Positions 1 through 11,291 are shown, counted from the first letter of the stretch. The stretch: DNA of 64,000 nt from Saururus chinensis (GCA_035235625.1 CP141147.1:410001-474000); one strand, 5' to 3'. The notes: a model not told the origin generated them from the sequence alone. Numbers and translations: made by a program.

Positions 1-398
1 CTGAATGTAGCTAAAATGAGGATGCTAAGGTGGATATGTGGAATAACCAGGAAAGATAGGATTAGAAATGAGTACATATGTGAGAACTTAGGGGTAGCGC
101 CTTTAGGGGAGAAGTTCATAGAGTGTAGGTTGCGTTGGTATGTATGTACAAAGAAGATCAATAGATGCCCCGGTAAGAAGGTTGGAAGGGTTTTACGTAA
201 ATGATGTGAAAAGAGGGAAAGGGAGACGAAGAGAACTTGGATGAAACTAATAAAGATGTGACTGTGCTATCTCTTACAAAAGAGTTGGCACAGAACATGC
301 TAGAATGGAGGTGTAAGATCCATGTTGCTGACCCTAATTGTTGGGAAAATACGCTACTTGATTATGATTATGATATTTCATGAATTGAGTGTGTGTAA
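1..398 (+). mobile_element. LINE (non-LTR retrotransposon) 3' end, degenerate
   Basis: Conceptual translation gives the C-terminal tail typical of plant LINE reverse transcriptases: a segment reading MRMLRWICGITRKDRIRNEY, then an L-G-V-A-P..G-E-K and R-L-R-W motif, then a basic K-R-G-K-G-R-R stretch, and finally a short piece (LTKELAQNMLEWRCKIHVAD) that resembles the end of RTE-like ORFs. Stop codons and frame changes interrupt it, so it is a relic. The element enters from beyond the left edge, so its 5' part is not seen. It fades out near the TGATTATGATTATGATATT-like tail around 350-395. Assignment to the RTE clade is inference from the tail motifs. Confidence 0.8.
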
Positions 399-1170
399 GA
401 CTATGAGTTGGGGGATTGGGAATCCCACAAGTAGAAGTCTTGTTTGGGTTAAATTTGCTTGAGGTTTGTATGAAATAATGGGGACATTGGAGTGATATGA
501 ATTTGGAGTTTAGATTTTCAGTTGCTCTATATTTGATAATATATGTACATTCTAAGTACCTTACGTCTATTTTATACTTTGTTTTATGTTGATAACTTTT
601 GGGATTAATCATTTGTTATATTAATTGCATTGATTTGCATCTTCATATAAATTGATATTATAGTTTTTTAGTTGCCGCCTTTTTCCTGATTTTTTCCCCG
701 AATTTTCCGAACTGAACCAAATTGGCCCCTGGCAGAATTTTCCCCGTCCTATTACTCTGACAGATAAAACTGTGTTTGCACTTTACAAGATATGAAGAAA
801 TCAAATTGCCTAAGTTTACAAGATCTTTCCCCATTCAGTTTTTTGTTCTTTTTTCTGGACAACTGTCTATATCGCTGTGAACTATAGTACTCCCTTGGGA
901 GTTTGGAAAGTTTGAGGGAGTCCAGGTCAAGCCTGAGCGCGATGGATATGGATATGTATGTTCAAGCTCCAGTCTGAGTATCAAACTGCCTGCTGGAGTC
1001 GAGTTTGAGCAGGCTGGCTTGATACTCGTTGGAATGCGACCCATGCAAGTGTAGTACTCGATTCGTCTAGGATCATTATCAGCTTGTAGTCCTTGTTTTC
1101 CCTTGTTCATGCCTAGCTCTCACCTCCCTGCTGCTCTGCCATTGCTGCCGAAGGCGAGCATCTCTCTCAC

Positions 1171-1300
1171 TTATTCTACTTTTCGGTTTATCATATTTTC
1201 CTTTTCTCTATTACGTCCTGTGGTTGCTCTCTCTTCATGCTTTTCATCTTCCTCGTTTTCATATTGTTCCACTCCCACATTTTTTAAATGATTAAATATG
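1171..1300 (+). repeat. Direct repeat, copy 1
   Basis: About 130 bp beginning TTATTCTACTTTTC, with pyrimidine-rich blocks (CCTTTTCTCTA, GCTTTTCAT, CATTTTCATA-like, GTTTCACTC-like). It is clearly related to 2539-2674 in the same orientation. It may be a remnant of a duplicated or terminally repeated element; no coding content is recognised between the two copies. Confidence 0.6.
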
Positions 1301-2538
1301 ATCCACATGCGTGTATTTAGTTTATTATGTTATGTCTTTATTTCTTGTGTGCCCTAGAGACTTCATAGTGTTTTTTATTATCTTTTAAGTGATTTGGGAA
1401 GGGTGAGGATTATGGTAGACTCCCTACTGGTCATGTGAAAATCTAATACAATGGGAGGAGTTAATAGTGTAATAGGGTTATTTGAAACCTAAAACTGAGA
1501 ATCCATGAAACCTGCCTGTGGGAAGAATTAAACATTGACCCACTCACCTATGAACAACTTATGTGTCAAACTGTAACCACTTGGAAGATAACTGGCCAAG
1601 TGAAGAACTGATGGAGATGAGCTCACTTCAGAGAAAGTTGCGGTATTAAATGCATTTGTTGATGTTTACATTAGAATGTAATAATCTTACATATTTATTT
1701 CTCAAAAGTAATGCAAAGAAGTATATCTTTTTGAACAAGTAGACAGGCAATATCTTGTAATTTAATGCACTCCTATGCAAATGTTTTAAGGCATAGGAAA
1801 TAATCCTTTCAGTTAAATGCTAAAACTGTATTAGTGTTATGATCTGCCTTAAGGGTCCAACACTATCTAATGAGTCGCAAAGGGCCAAGTAATTAGTTAT
1901 TCCTTAATTATTGCCTATGCTATTATATAGGGACTTAACAATAATAAGGTTATTAATCGGGAGTATGTGTAATTTCCAAATAGTTATCATTAATGGGCTT
2001 TTAGGAGTAGTTAGTCAGGATCATTAGTTCTTCTATTCAATGTAAGGGCTATACTCTAATCAAAGTAGTGAATGAACGAATATTTCATTCTGTTAGTTCT
2101 AATCAAAGTAGGACCATTAGTTCTTCCACTGTTACCACCTAATTCGACCATCCATCCTGTAAAACCCACTGGTACACAACAATTAGTCCATTCCTATTGC
2201 ATGAAATGACTATTTTTTATTTCATAGTCATGATTAAAATTTACAGAGAGAGAGAGCTTATATGAAAGATTGATTTCTTATTACTATTTAATCACATAAG
2301 ATATGTCTACTTGTGGGAAATTTGTTCCGAAGTAAATACTTGGATTTCTTGTAATCTCTCATCCAGATTCTTCTTGGTCTTATCTGCTACTGTCTGTATA
2401 TTTTCTGTGTGTAAACTCAAGCCAATTTAAAGGATCATTTGTTTTTGGAGACGAGCTTTTGAGCTTTGAAAGATGGTACAAAGACATATAATATTAAGAT
2501 TCACAAGAGAGTGGCAGGAGATAGAGGAATTTTCTCGT

Positions 2539-2674
2539 TTATTCTACTTTTCTTTTGGTTAGTCATATTGTCCTTTTCTCTATACTCCTGCTGTCACCCT
2601 CTCTCTCTCTGTCAAGCTTTTCATTTTCCCCATTTTCATAGTGTTTCACTCACAAATTGCAAATGATTTTATAT
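2539..2674 (+). repeat. Direct repeat, copy 2
   Basis: Second copy of the 1171-1300 repeat in direct orientation, about 1.37 kb downstream. It shares the same ordered pyrimidine-rich blocks with scattered substitutions and small indels. A solo or diverged terminal-repeat pair is one explanation; a segmental duplication is another. Confidence 0.6.
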
Positions 2675-2803
2675 TGATTTAAATTAATAGCATTTGCATA
2701 AATATTTGATTGTTTTCTCATAATTGTTAAATGTCTACTCTGAAAATTGTTTATAAATCTTTTCTTTCTGAATATGTTGGGATTCCTTTATTGTTGTAAG
2801 AGT

Positions 2804-2963
2804 AATGCTATTGTGACGTGAAGTTTCACATGTCAAAACTCTACTTCATCATTCTCACCCCATTTATGAGTGGGGCCCAGTTTTTTATGGGCCCTACTCA
2901 TCAATGGTGTGAGAATGATGAAGTAAAGTTTTGACGTGTGAATCTTCACGTCGTTCAAGCATT
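2804..2963. mobile_element. MITE-like long inverted repeat
   Basis: An imperfect palindrome of about 160 bp. The left arm runs AATGCT...GACGTGAAG.TTCACA.GTCAAAACT.TACTTCATCATTCTCAC and the right arm is its reverse complement; the centre is GTGGGGCCCA/TGGGCCC. The arms pair over about 70 bp. This is the structure of a foldback or miniature inverted-repeat element. No clear target-site duplication was found, so the superfamily is unassigned. It ends about 85 bp before the start codon of the downstream gene, placing it in that gene's promoter or 5' UTR. Confidence 0.75.
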
Positions 2964-3048
2964 TTTTCTTGTTTTAATCAGATCCTCTAATGGTTGTTGG
3001 GTTATTCTGACACCATGCAGCTGCTCTATCTGCTAAGTGCTTCCTCGG

Positions 3049-4308
3049 ATGGCTCTTGCTTTGCCATCATCTTCTTCATCCCGGGTGACTGTGGAAAGAG
3101 TGGGACGGGCAGTTGATGCCCTCCTCAAATGGATAAAATCACAAAAGAAGCACCAGAAGGCCCAACTTCTGGAGTCAGACGAGCTCATCTACCTCATCCT
3201 CACCCTTAAGAAGGTACCCTCTGCTGCCCGTACCAACCCCTTCAAGATCCCCCTTTCCAACCCCATCCACCCGACTGATGGCTCTCAACAGATGTGTCTC
3301 ATCATTGATGATCGCAGCCATGGCAACAAGACCCTTACCTCTGACTTTGCCAAGAAGAAGATTGAGGTTGAGTCTATTCCCATCTCCAAGGTCATCAAGC
3401 TGTCGAAGCTAAAGACTGATTACCACCCTTTTGAGGCCAAGCGCAAGCTTTGCGGCTCCTACGATCTCTTCTTTGCTGACAAGCGTGTCCTCCCCCTCCT
3501 CCCCCATCTCCTTGGTAAGCAGTTTTTTAAGAAGAAGAAGATTCCAATTCCCATTGATCTTACCAAGAATAATTGGAAGGATCAGATAAGCCAGATTTGT
3601 AGCTCTGCGTTGCTTTACCTCAGAACAGGAACTTGTAGCATTCTCAAGGTTGGCAAGGTTACCCAGGGGAGAGATGAGATTGTGCAAAATGTGGCAGCAG
3701 CCATTGAAGGGGTTGCAGAGATTGTGCCAAAAAAATGGGCAGGCATTCGTTCCTTCCACTTGAAGTCCTTAGAGTCTCTGGCATTGCCGATATATCAAAC
3801 ATTGCCAGATATTGGCTTGAAAATTGAAGGATATAAGAAGGAAGTGGAGGAAGGGCAGGCAGGAGGAGCTTCTGAGAAGATTAAGAATGATTCTGATACC
3901 CCCAAAAAGCCAGAGAAGAATATAAAAAAGACTGCTAAGAAGGGAAGAATTCATCAAGTTCATTATATGGATGGGGATATTGATAGATTGATGGCTGGTT
4001 TAGCTAGTGAAGATGGTGACGATGCAAAAGATTTAAATGAGTTTAAAGTTGCGGATGTAGTGGATGGCCAAGAGATAAAGAAGAAGAAGAAAAGAGAGCA
4101 GGTGCTCAACGATTTGGATGAGGCATCTAAGAAAATAAAAAAGAAGAAAAAAGGAGGAATCTTGGAAACACAAAACGGCTTGAGGGAACACAGTGATCAG
4201 GAAAAAACTGTGATCACTAGTGCTGAAAAAGAAAAGGCGATTAGTGTCAAATATTTGAAGGCCAAGGAAGGGGGGAAGCTGAAGATTAAAAAAAACAAAC
4301 AAACATGA
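3049..4308 (+). CDS. Ribosomal L1 domain-containing protein (RSL1D1/Utp30-like)
   Basis: Intronless 419-residue protein. Residues about 15-250 match the plant ribosomal-L1-domain protein family (eukaryotic RSL1D1, yeast Utp30/Cic1 relatives). Landmarks are VERVGRAVDALLKW at the N terminus, ELIYLILTLKKVP, a C-G-S-Y-D-L-F-F-ADKR segment and a GK.FFKKKK.PIPI segment. The C-terminal third is strongly charged, with repeated K-K-K-K-K blocks, as expected of a nucleolar, RNA-associated protein. Family members act in pre-ribosome assembly in the nucleolus; that role is inferred by family. The open frame extends upstream to a GTG at 3037, but the first ATG in frame is 3049 and gives the usual family N terminus. 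An out-of-frame ATG at 3014 could act as an upstream ORF. A MITE-like palindrome ends about 85 bp upstream. Confidence 0.9.
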   Translation: MALALPSSSSSRVTVERVGRAVDALLKWIKSQKKHQKAQLLESDELIYLILTLKKVPSAARTNPFKIPLSNPIHPTDGSQQMCLIIDDRSHGNKTLTSDFAKKKIEVESIPISKVIKLSKLKTDYHPFEAKRKLCGSYDLFFADKRVLPLLPHLLGKQFFKKKKIPIPIDLTKNNWKDQISQICSSALLYLRTGTCSILKVGKVTQGRDEIVQNVAAAIEGVAEIVPKKWAGIRSFHLKSLESLALPIYQTLPDIGLKIEGYKKEVEEGQAGGASEKIKNDSDTPKKPEKNIKKTAKKGRIHQVHYMDGDIDRLMAGLASEDGDDAKDLNEFKVADVVDGQEIKKKKKREQVLNDLDEASKKIKKKKKGGILETQNGLREHSDQEKTVITSAEKEKAISVKYLKAKEGGKLKIKKNKQT

Positions 4309-5514
4309 GTATCTGAAATTGGAAGAGATGATTAATGTGTTATTAGGTCATGTTGTTTAGATAATCAAATTTTGTTTTTGCTTTCTATTGCAATATTTTT
4401 CTTTATTTGCTGGTATATGCCCCAAGTGGGTACTCGACATCCTTGTAGTACTCCATTTTGACGTTAATCACTTTATGTTTCACTTGATATTATACTGAAT
4501 TTGATAGGCTAGATTTCTATGACTATTTTGCATTTTAAGCACCTATTGCTTCAATCCTGGAGAAGTTTTTGGCTCTTTCAATATGGATCTGGCTATGGCT
4601 ATCCTTGCCCTCCTGTTAATTGGACCCTTCTCACGCCGACGGTTGTAGCCCACATATTGTGTATATTGCTTAAATGAATACTATGATCTTCTGTAGGTTG
4701 CGTAATCTTAGCTCCAGTGCCTCTGGTGATGGTTACGAGAAATTTCGTGAATTGTTTTTGACAGGTATGAATCTACCAGCCAACATTTTGATGGTTGAGA
4801 TGTTTTTCTTAAGTTCTATGTTTATCCAGAGTTCTTGCCATGCGTGTCTCAACACCAGTTATAGCTAGTTTTATATTTTATTCATGAACCGGTAACATTT
4901 AACTGTTTAACCGGGATTATCCTAAGCCGAGATTCAGTCAGCTCATCGGACTATTGGATTTAAACCTGACAGCCCATGTTATTCAGTGCTAAAGTGCCCC
5001 TAAGGAACATGGGTCGTCCGATATATATATGAAAGCCCGAAGAGCCTAGGCTCGTACAGCCGTGCGCGAAATCAGCTCATGTCAATGGGCCTCCCTTTTC
5101 AAAGGTAGATTATAGTTGTCCCATTGTGTTTACCAAGACTATTCGTTAGTGCATATAAAGAAGGGACACATATATCAACATGAGGTACTGTGGGAAGCAT
5201 GGCTCCCGGCCTCCCACCACCCCTATGTGAACAATGATATAATTTGCTTAAACAAGGCAACCCGTTTCATGTTGGACCAAACCGTGTTTGGGAAATGTAT
5301 CCAGACCTAGATAGAATTTCACTAATTTGCATTTGAACGTGGCTATTTAGACCTCAATTTTTTTCTCAATGTCCCCCAAAGAAAGTGAAAAAGAGTTTTA
5401 TTTATTTATTTATTTCATTCCCCTCATTTTGCTCATACTTCTCCCATTACATTAAACCCCACTTCCTTTTTTCTGGCAACAGTTACAGTGACTTCGGCTC
5501 CAGTGAATTTTCCA
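4309..5514. other. 3' flank and intergenic DNA, no gene recognised
   Basis: Contains the 3' flank of the L1-domain gene. An isolated open segment at about 4698-4764 is framed by AG and GT dinucleotides and could be an orphan exon, but it matches no family I know. The stretch 4890-5300 is of mixed composition and looks repeat-like (for instance GAACATGGGTCGTCCGATAT), without a recognisable terminal structure. Confidence 0.4.
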
Positions 5515-5960
5515 GCGGCGATATGGTCTGGCCAAATTTACATAGAGAGAACGTGCTAGATTTGGTCTGTGCTGTCAGATCTGGTTGTGCAAGTCAGATT
5601 CGGCCTCGTGCCGGACTAGTTGTGCGGCCAGATCCGACCGTGGTCAATTTGGTGCGCGGCCGGATCTGGCCTGCACGGCCAGATCTAGCACGCATGTTGA
5701 AGCCTGCGCATTGGATGTGGCCGCACATGCTAGAGCCTGTGCGTTAGACGTGGCCGTGTAGGCCAGATTCAGCCTATGCGGCCGGTCCGCGCACCAGATT
5801 TGGCCGTACAAGCTAATCCGCACGCTGGATCATGGCTAGTTCAGCCTGCGTACTGAACTGGTAGTGTAGGCCAATCCGGCCCGCAATAGGCTAGATCTGG
5901 CCTGCATGTGGCCAGATCCGGCTGCGGCCCGTTTGGCCGCCAATAGCATTGATGTTAGTT
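5515..5960. repeat. GC-rich degenerate minisatellite-like block
   Basis: About 450 bp of GC-rich sequence in AT-rich surroundings. It is built from diverged reiterations of GGCCAGATC(T/C)GG and relatives (GCGGCCGGATCTGG, CGGCCAGATCTAG, AGGCCAGATTC), interspersed with GCCTGCGCAT-like spacers. The word appears on both strands because GGCCAGATCTGGCC-type units are nearly self-complementary. No protein is supported. Confidence 0.65.
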
Positions 5961-6532
5961 GGCGTCGGCGTCAGCGACCAAGCTTCTACGAGAGAAAAAA
6001 AGAAAGTGGAGATTAGTGGGGAAATTTTTTATTTATTTTTAAATATAAAAAATAAATAAATAATTTTAATAAAGAAGGTTGGGGGTAAAGAAAATAAGTT
6101 GGGTATGAATAGCCACGTTCTTTGTATTTTTATGTTGTTCAGGGTTACATATAAAACGTGTTGTATCTCGAATAAACTCTTTAAAAAAGAGAGCAACACA
6201 GAGGTGATTTTTCTCAGAGTTAAATTTGTCCTCCAGCCTTTCGTTCAACAGGTAACGTTTACAACGAAACAGATGAATCATAGATTCATAGTAGATCCCT
6301 CAAAGTTGCAGTAGTAGGTGTAATCACACTGGCCCCTCTTGTTATCTGCTTAATCACATCAACAGAAAAGAAGAAACAAGCGTGAGAAAGCGTTTGCCAC
6401 CCAGCCCAAATTCTACAAATTATAATTGCACCATTTGTAGCCTCCATAATAGGGATTGTTATTGGCTTGTCATGGCTGCAAGGCGATTGAATGATAATAA
6501 AGGTGAGCAAAGAATCTACTGATGCTAAGTTG
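5961..6532. other. AT-rich 3' flank of the minus-strand gene
   Basis: Includes an A/T-only low-complexity stretch at about 6015-6075 (TTTATTTATTTTTAAATATAAAAAATAAATAAATAA), then ordinary sequence that would be the 3' UTR of the minus-strand gene ending at 6533. No separate gene seen. Confidence 0.45.
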
Positions 6533-7559
6533 CTAACCTGGTTGCTGAGGTGCAGATGATTGAGGTTGCAGCTGCATGCCAACAGGGCGGCCTCTCTCGT
6601 CGTAGAGAATGAATCCACTGAAGCGGGGCATTTCGCACCTCTCCCCCATCATTATCCGCCTCTTCCACACCGGAGATATGGGGCTCCCACCTCTCTCACC
6701 TCCACTGGATCCTCCTACAGTCAAATGCTCCACTGCTGGCGCTGTTCCTTGCAATTCCTGGCATTCTGCAGCTGCAACCTTCCGGACACTCTCCTGACAA
6801 CACCTAACTGAACCCATTAAGCTTCGCTTCACGGTGCACCAACTGCACCACCCAGATGACTCTTTCTCATTTACTGCCAGTTGCACACTCGACACCCTTT
6901 TCTTCCTCAGCGAGACTATAGCACAGAGACCCACTATCACGATCACTGCACATATGGCTACCAGAAGAACTTCCTGAGGGGAGGTCTTCCACTTTTTTTT
7001 CAGTTGTCTCCAGACTTCTATTGGGACTTTCTCTTGCTCAGTGTGTTTCCGTTGCTTACACCGAAAAACTAGAAACTAAAATCTGGTAGATTATGGCCTT
7101 GTGGGCTCTGGAAGTTTTCTGTGTGCTCTGCATATTTATTCCTGTCCATGAATTCGTTCCGTTCGTGGATTTTATTTTCATTCGGCTTAATTTGCTTGAA
7201 TTCGGAGGAGCAGCGGGGAATTCTCGTGATGTCACCGCTGGTTGGTGCGTAAGTGCCAAATGATGCGTGGACCACCATTACATTAGTGCCCGTTTGAAGC
7301 AACTGTGTCAATACTATTTTGGGGGCAAAAAGAGTGTAGATTAATTTGTTTGCCGAAGTGACAGCTGCTTCATTGATACGAACTTATCCCACGCACATGA
7401 TACAGGCCCCGTGAATACTGATGTTTTCTTCTGTTACAGTGGAAAAGAAGGTAAATGACATTGTCATAAGCGAGCGCCTGGTAGTCTGAGGCGCCTCCAT
7501 CCTTGTCTCCGCTCCTCACGTACCTGCCGGCTTGCGTACTCTGCCGCCGCCTCCGCCAT
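6533..7559 (-). CDS. Predicted single-pass membrane protein, family unrecognised (3 exons)
   Basis: Proposed exons on the minus strand are 7559-7524 (MAEAAAEYASRQ, then a GTACGT donor), 7430-7380 (KKTSVFTGPVSCAWDKF, acceptor TGTAACAG, donor GTATCA) and 7075-6533 (acceptor GATTTTAG). All junctions are phase 0 and give 209 residues. Exon 3 alone has no in-frame ATG near its start, which is the main reason to splice. Residues about 40-64 are basic and amphipathic. About 65-85 form a transmembrane helix (VLLVAICAVIVIVGLCAIVS) followed by R-K-K-R, suggesting a cytosolic C-terminal side. The tail has a Cys/Trp-rich patch (GWCSWC) and a segment VWKRRIMMGERCEMPRFSGF, then Q/P-rich residues. The last segment looks conserved-plant-protein-like to me, but I cannot name the family. 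Exon 3 is firmer than exons 1-2. A CACTA transposon lies about 170 bp upstream of the ATG. Confidence 0.5.
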
Positions 7560-8239
7560 CCGAGAATTTGAACGCAGAGTAGAATTCCGGCCGTTGCGAT
7601 ACTCGTGGCAGTGTGATGGGACTGGTCTCGTAGTAGAATTGTTTGGATCAACTGAAAGGGTCAGATTATGAATTAGTCCACACAGTTGTTCAGGAATTAT
7701 AACATTATGCTCGCCCCTTAGGAGGCTGCACTACAACAAAAAGCACCATTAGCGACGTATTTATGTGTCGCTAATAGCTCTGTAAATGTCGCTAATGCCT
7801 ATTAGCGATGTATAATTAACGTCGCTATAAGCGTCGCAAAAAGTGCCATCATTATTACAAATTAGCGACGTATACATAAAGCGTCGCTACTAAAGTCTAT
7901 TAGCGATGTATAGTATACGTCGTTAATAACAACTTATTAGCGACGTATATACACTAGCGTTGCTAATGATAAGATATTAACGACGTTTTATTTAGCGTCG
8001 CTAATAAAAAATTAATTTTAAAAAAAAATTTTAAATTTTTTTTAAAAAAATATTAGCGACATATATACTTAAACGTCGCTAATAATGGATTATTAGCGAC
8101 GTTTAAATATATGTCACAAACAAAAAATAAAATAAAAAGTAACATATTAGCGACATATAATGAAAGCGTCGCTAGTATTTTTTAATAAAAAATAAATAAC
8201 AACGCTTATAAAGTGTCGCTAGTAAAGAATGTTTTTTCA

Positions 8240-9010
8240 AAAAAAAAAAACCCCCACCAGGGAAGGGGGAGGGGGGTCGGCGGGGGAGGTGGGCTGGTAG
8301 GGGCGGGGCGGCGGGGGAGCGGTGCCGGTAGGGAGGGGGGGGGAGTGGGAGGCCGGGAGGGGGAGGAAGACCGGCGGGGGAGGGGGCCGGCATGGGGTGG
8401 GAGGCCGGCGAGGGGAGGTGGGCGCGGGGCGGGGGGGGGGGGGGGGGGGGAGGAGGAGCAACTAGGGGAGCGGTTCCGGCGAGGGGCAAGGAGTGGAGGT
8501 CGGCGGGTTTGCAGAGGCGACGGAGCGGCGGGGGATGGACGGAGGTCGGCGATTTTGCAAATGCGATGGAGCGGCGGGGCAGAGTGGCTGCGCGTCGGCG
8601 GAGACCGACAAGGCAGTCACTGCAGAGGGGGGAGGAGAAGAGGGGACCGGGAGGGGGTGGGGGTGGGAGAGCCGAGCGGCAGAGGAGATGGGGCTGAAGG
8701 CGGCTGAGCGGCAGGGCAGAGTGGCTGCTCGGCGGCAGAGGCCGACGGGACAGTACATGTGGAGGAGGGAGGAGGGGCTGGAAGAAGGGCGACCGGGAGG
8801 GGGACAGAGGCGAAGGACGGTGGGGAAAGGCTGAGGGGGGGCGGAGGCGATGGTGCGGCAGTGTGGCGGAGGCGATGGATCGGTAGTGTGGCGATGTGGC
8901 GGTGCGGCAAGGGCTGCACGGCGGCGGGCATTGGGTGACGGGTAGAGGGTGAAATGCGAAGGACGACGCTGGGGGGATTTATAGCGGGGGGAAATTTCGC
9001 TCGAGCGCAA
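8240..9010. other. GC-rich core of CACTA copy 1
   Basis: About 770 bp, extremely G-rich on the plus strand, starting after an A/C homopolymer junction and including a G run of roughly 19 near 8430. Units such as GAGCGGCGGGGCAGAGTGGCTG and CGGCGGAGACCGAC recur. The Gly/Arg-rich or Pro/Ser-rich open frames on either strand follow from base composition and are not credible proteins. A matching C-rich core sits at the opposite end of CACTA copy 2. It could be a long-ago captured promoter or CpG-island fragment, but that is inference. Confidence 0.7.
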
Positions 9011-9246
9011 AAATTTTGCCCGAGCGCGAAATTTCCCTGCCCAGGCATTTTTTAGGTTTTTTTTTAAAACTTTAATTATTCGCGACAATCACTAAGACCG
9101 TCGCTATATGATTTATTAGGTGACGTATAATAATACGTCGCTAAAAGTAACTGTTAGCGGCGTATTCCAGTAACATATAATACTTTTAACGACATATTCG
9201 ATTATACGTCGCTAAATATATTACATTTAGCGACGTAATAACCATA

Positions 9247-10071
9247 CGTCGCTAAATATATTTCTCTCTTCCCTCCCCTCTCCTCTCTCTCTCTAACCGC
9301 TCTCTCTCTCTCTACCCCCTCTCTCTACCCTCTCTCTCTCCTCTCCCTCTCTAACCTCTCTCTCTCTCGCCACTCTCTCTACCCCCTCTCTTTAGCCTCT
9401 CTCTCTACCCTCTCTCCTCTCTCTCTACCCCCTCTCTACCCTCTCTCTCTACCCTCTCTCTCCTCTCCCTCTCTAACCCCTCTCTCTACCCCTCTCTCTA
9501 ACCTCTCTCTCTACCCTCTCTCTCTATCCCCTCTCTCTACCCTCTCTCTCTCCTCTCCCTCTCTAACCTCTCTCTCTAACCACTCTCTCTACCCCCTCTC
9601 TCTAACCTCTCTCTCTACCCTCTCTCTCTTCCCTCTCTCTCTACCCCCTCTCTCTACCCTCTCTCTCTACCCCCTCTCTCTCCTCTCTCTCTCTCTCTAA
9701 CCCCTCTCTCTAACCTCTCTCTCTTTCTCTCTCTCTCTCCCATTGTCTCTCTGTATCTCCTCTCTCTCTCCTCCCTCCCTCCCCCCTCTCTCTCCTTCTC
9801 CTATCTCTCTCTCTCCTCCCTCTCCTCTCTCTCTTCTCCCTTCTCTCTCTCTCCTCACTCTCTCCACACTCTCTCCATCTCCTCTCTTTATTTTATATTT
9901 TTTATTTATAAATAAATAATATATATATATTAGCGACGTATAACTATATACGTCGCTAATACCTTGAGTATTAGCGACGTATATTCTTATACGTCACTAA
10001 TACTTAGGAATATTAGCGACGTATATGGTTATACGTTGCTACTACTCAAGGTATTAGCGGCATATATCGTT

Positions 10072-10115
<44 letters not shown>

Positions 10116-11213
10116 ATTTTTAAATAAAAATTTTAAAAAAATTTAAAAAAAATTTAAATTTTTTAAAAAATTACTGTTCATCTCCCCCCTCTATCTCTCC
10201 GACCCTTCTCTCTCTCTCCCCCTCTCTCCCACTATCTCTCCGCATCTCCTCTCCTCTCTCTCTCTCTCTTCCCTCCTGTCTCTCTCCCCCCTCTCTCTAT
10301 CTCCCCTCCCTCTCCTCCCTCTCTCTCCCTCTCCTCTCTCTCTCTTCCCTCCTCTCTCTCTCCTCCCTCACCTCTCTTTCCCTCCCTCGCTCTCTCTCTC
10401 CCCGCTCTCCTCTCTCCTCTAATTTTGATTTTTTATAATTTTTTTTTATTTAAAAAAAATTAATAAAAAATTTTAAAAAATAAAAAATACAATTCATCTC
10501 CCCCCTCTCCTCTTCCCTCCTCTCTCCTCCCTCTCCTCTCTTTCCCTCCCTCTCTCTCCTCTAATTTCAATTTTTTATTTTTAAAAATTAATTTTAAAAA
10601 TAAAAAAACAAAAAAATAGTAAATACTAATAGCGACGTATAGACATATACGTCGCTATTAGTACCCGTATTAGCGACGTATATTCCGATACGTCGCTATT
10701 AGTATTTTATTTTAATTATTTTTTTTATTTTAAAAAATAAAAAAAATAAATAAAAAATTTTAAAAAATCAAAATAAAATTCCTCTCACCCTCCCTCTCTT
10801 CCCTCCCCTATCCCCTCTCTCTTCCTTCCCCTATCCCCTCTCTCTCCCCTCCCCTCTCCTCTCTCTCCCTCTCCTCTCTTTCCCTCTCACTCTTTCCTCC
10901 CTCTCCTCTCTCTATCTCCTCTCTCTCTCCTCCATCTCCTCTCTCTCTCCTCCCCCTCTCTCCCTCTTCTCTCTCGCCTCTCCTCTCTCTCTCCTTCCTC
11001 TCTCTTCCCTCCCCTCTCTCTGTCCCCTCTCCTCTCTCTCTCTCTCTTCTCTCTCTTTCTTCCCTCCCCTCTCCCTCCTCTCTCTCTCTCTCTCTCTCTC
11101 TTCCCTCTCCTCTTTCTCCCTTCTCTCTCTCTCTCTCCCTCTCTCTCTCTCTCTCCCTCTCTCTCTCTCCCTCCTCTCTCTCTCTCTCTCTCTCTCCCTT
11201 CTCTCTCTCCCTC

Positions 11214-11291
<78 letters not shown>

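Larger units (their letters stand above)
399..2803. other. Intergenic DNA, no gene recognised
   Basis: AT-rich DNA with no open frame resembling a known protein. It holds a pair of related direct repeats (listed separately) and a short GAGAGA run near 2245. A moderately GC-rich patch at about 900-1130 has an open frame on the minus strand but no recognisable domain. Confidence 0.5.

Noticed and set aside
4697..4764. Possible orphan exon (LRNLSSSASGDGYEKFREL)
   Set aside because: Flanked by AG and GT and open, but no partner exon or known homology was found.
6286..6618. 110-codon minus-strand open frame at the end of the membrane-protein gene
   Set aside because: It overlaps exon 3 in another frame and extends into the 3' flank. 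The exon 3 frame with its own stop at 6533 is better supported.
7069..7311. 80-codon minus-strand open frame between exons 2 and 3
   Set aside because: It lies in the proposed intron 2, ends just before exon 3 in a different frame and has no domain. It could be an upstream ORF if the splice model is wrong.
8213..9088. Overlapping Gly/Arg- and Pro/Ser-rich open frames on both strands
   Set aside because: They arise from the G-rich core of CACTA copy 1, run into homopolymers and hairpin repeats, and show no recognisable domain.
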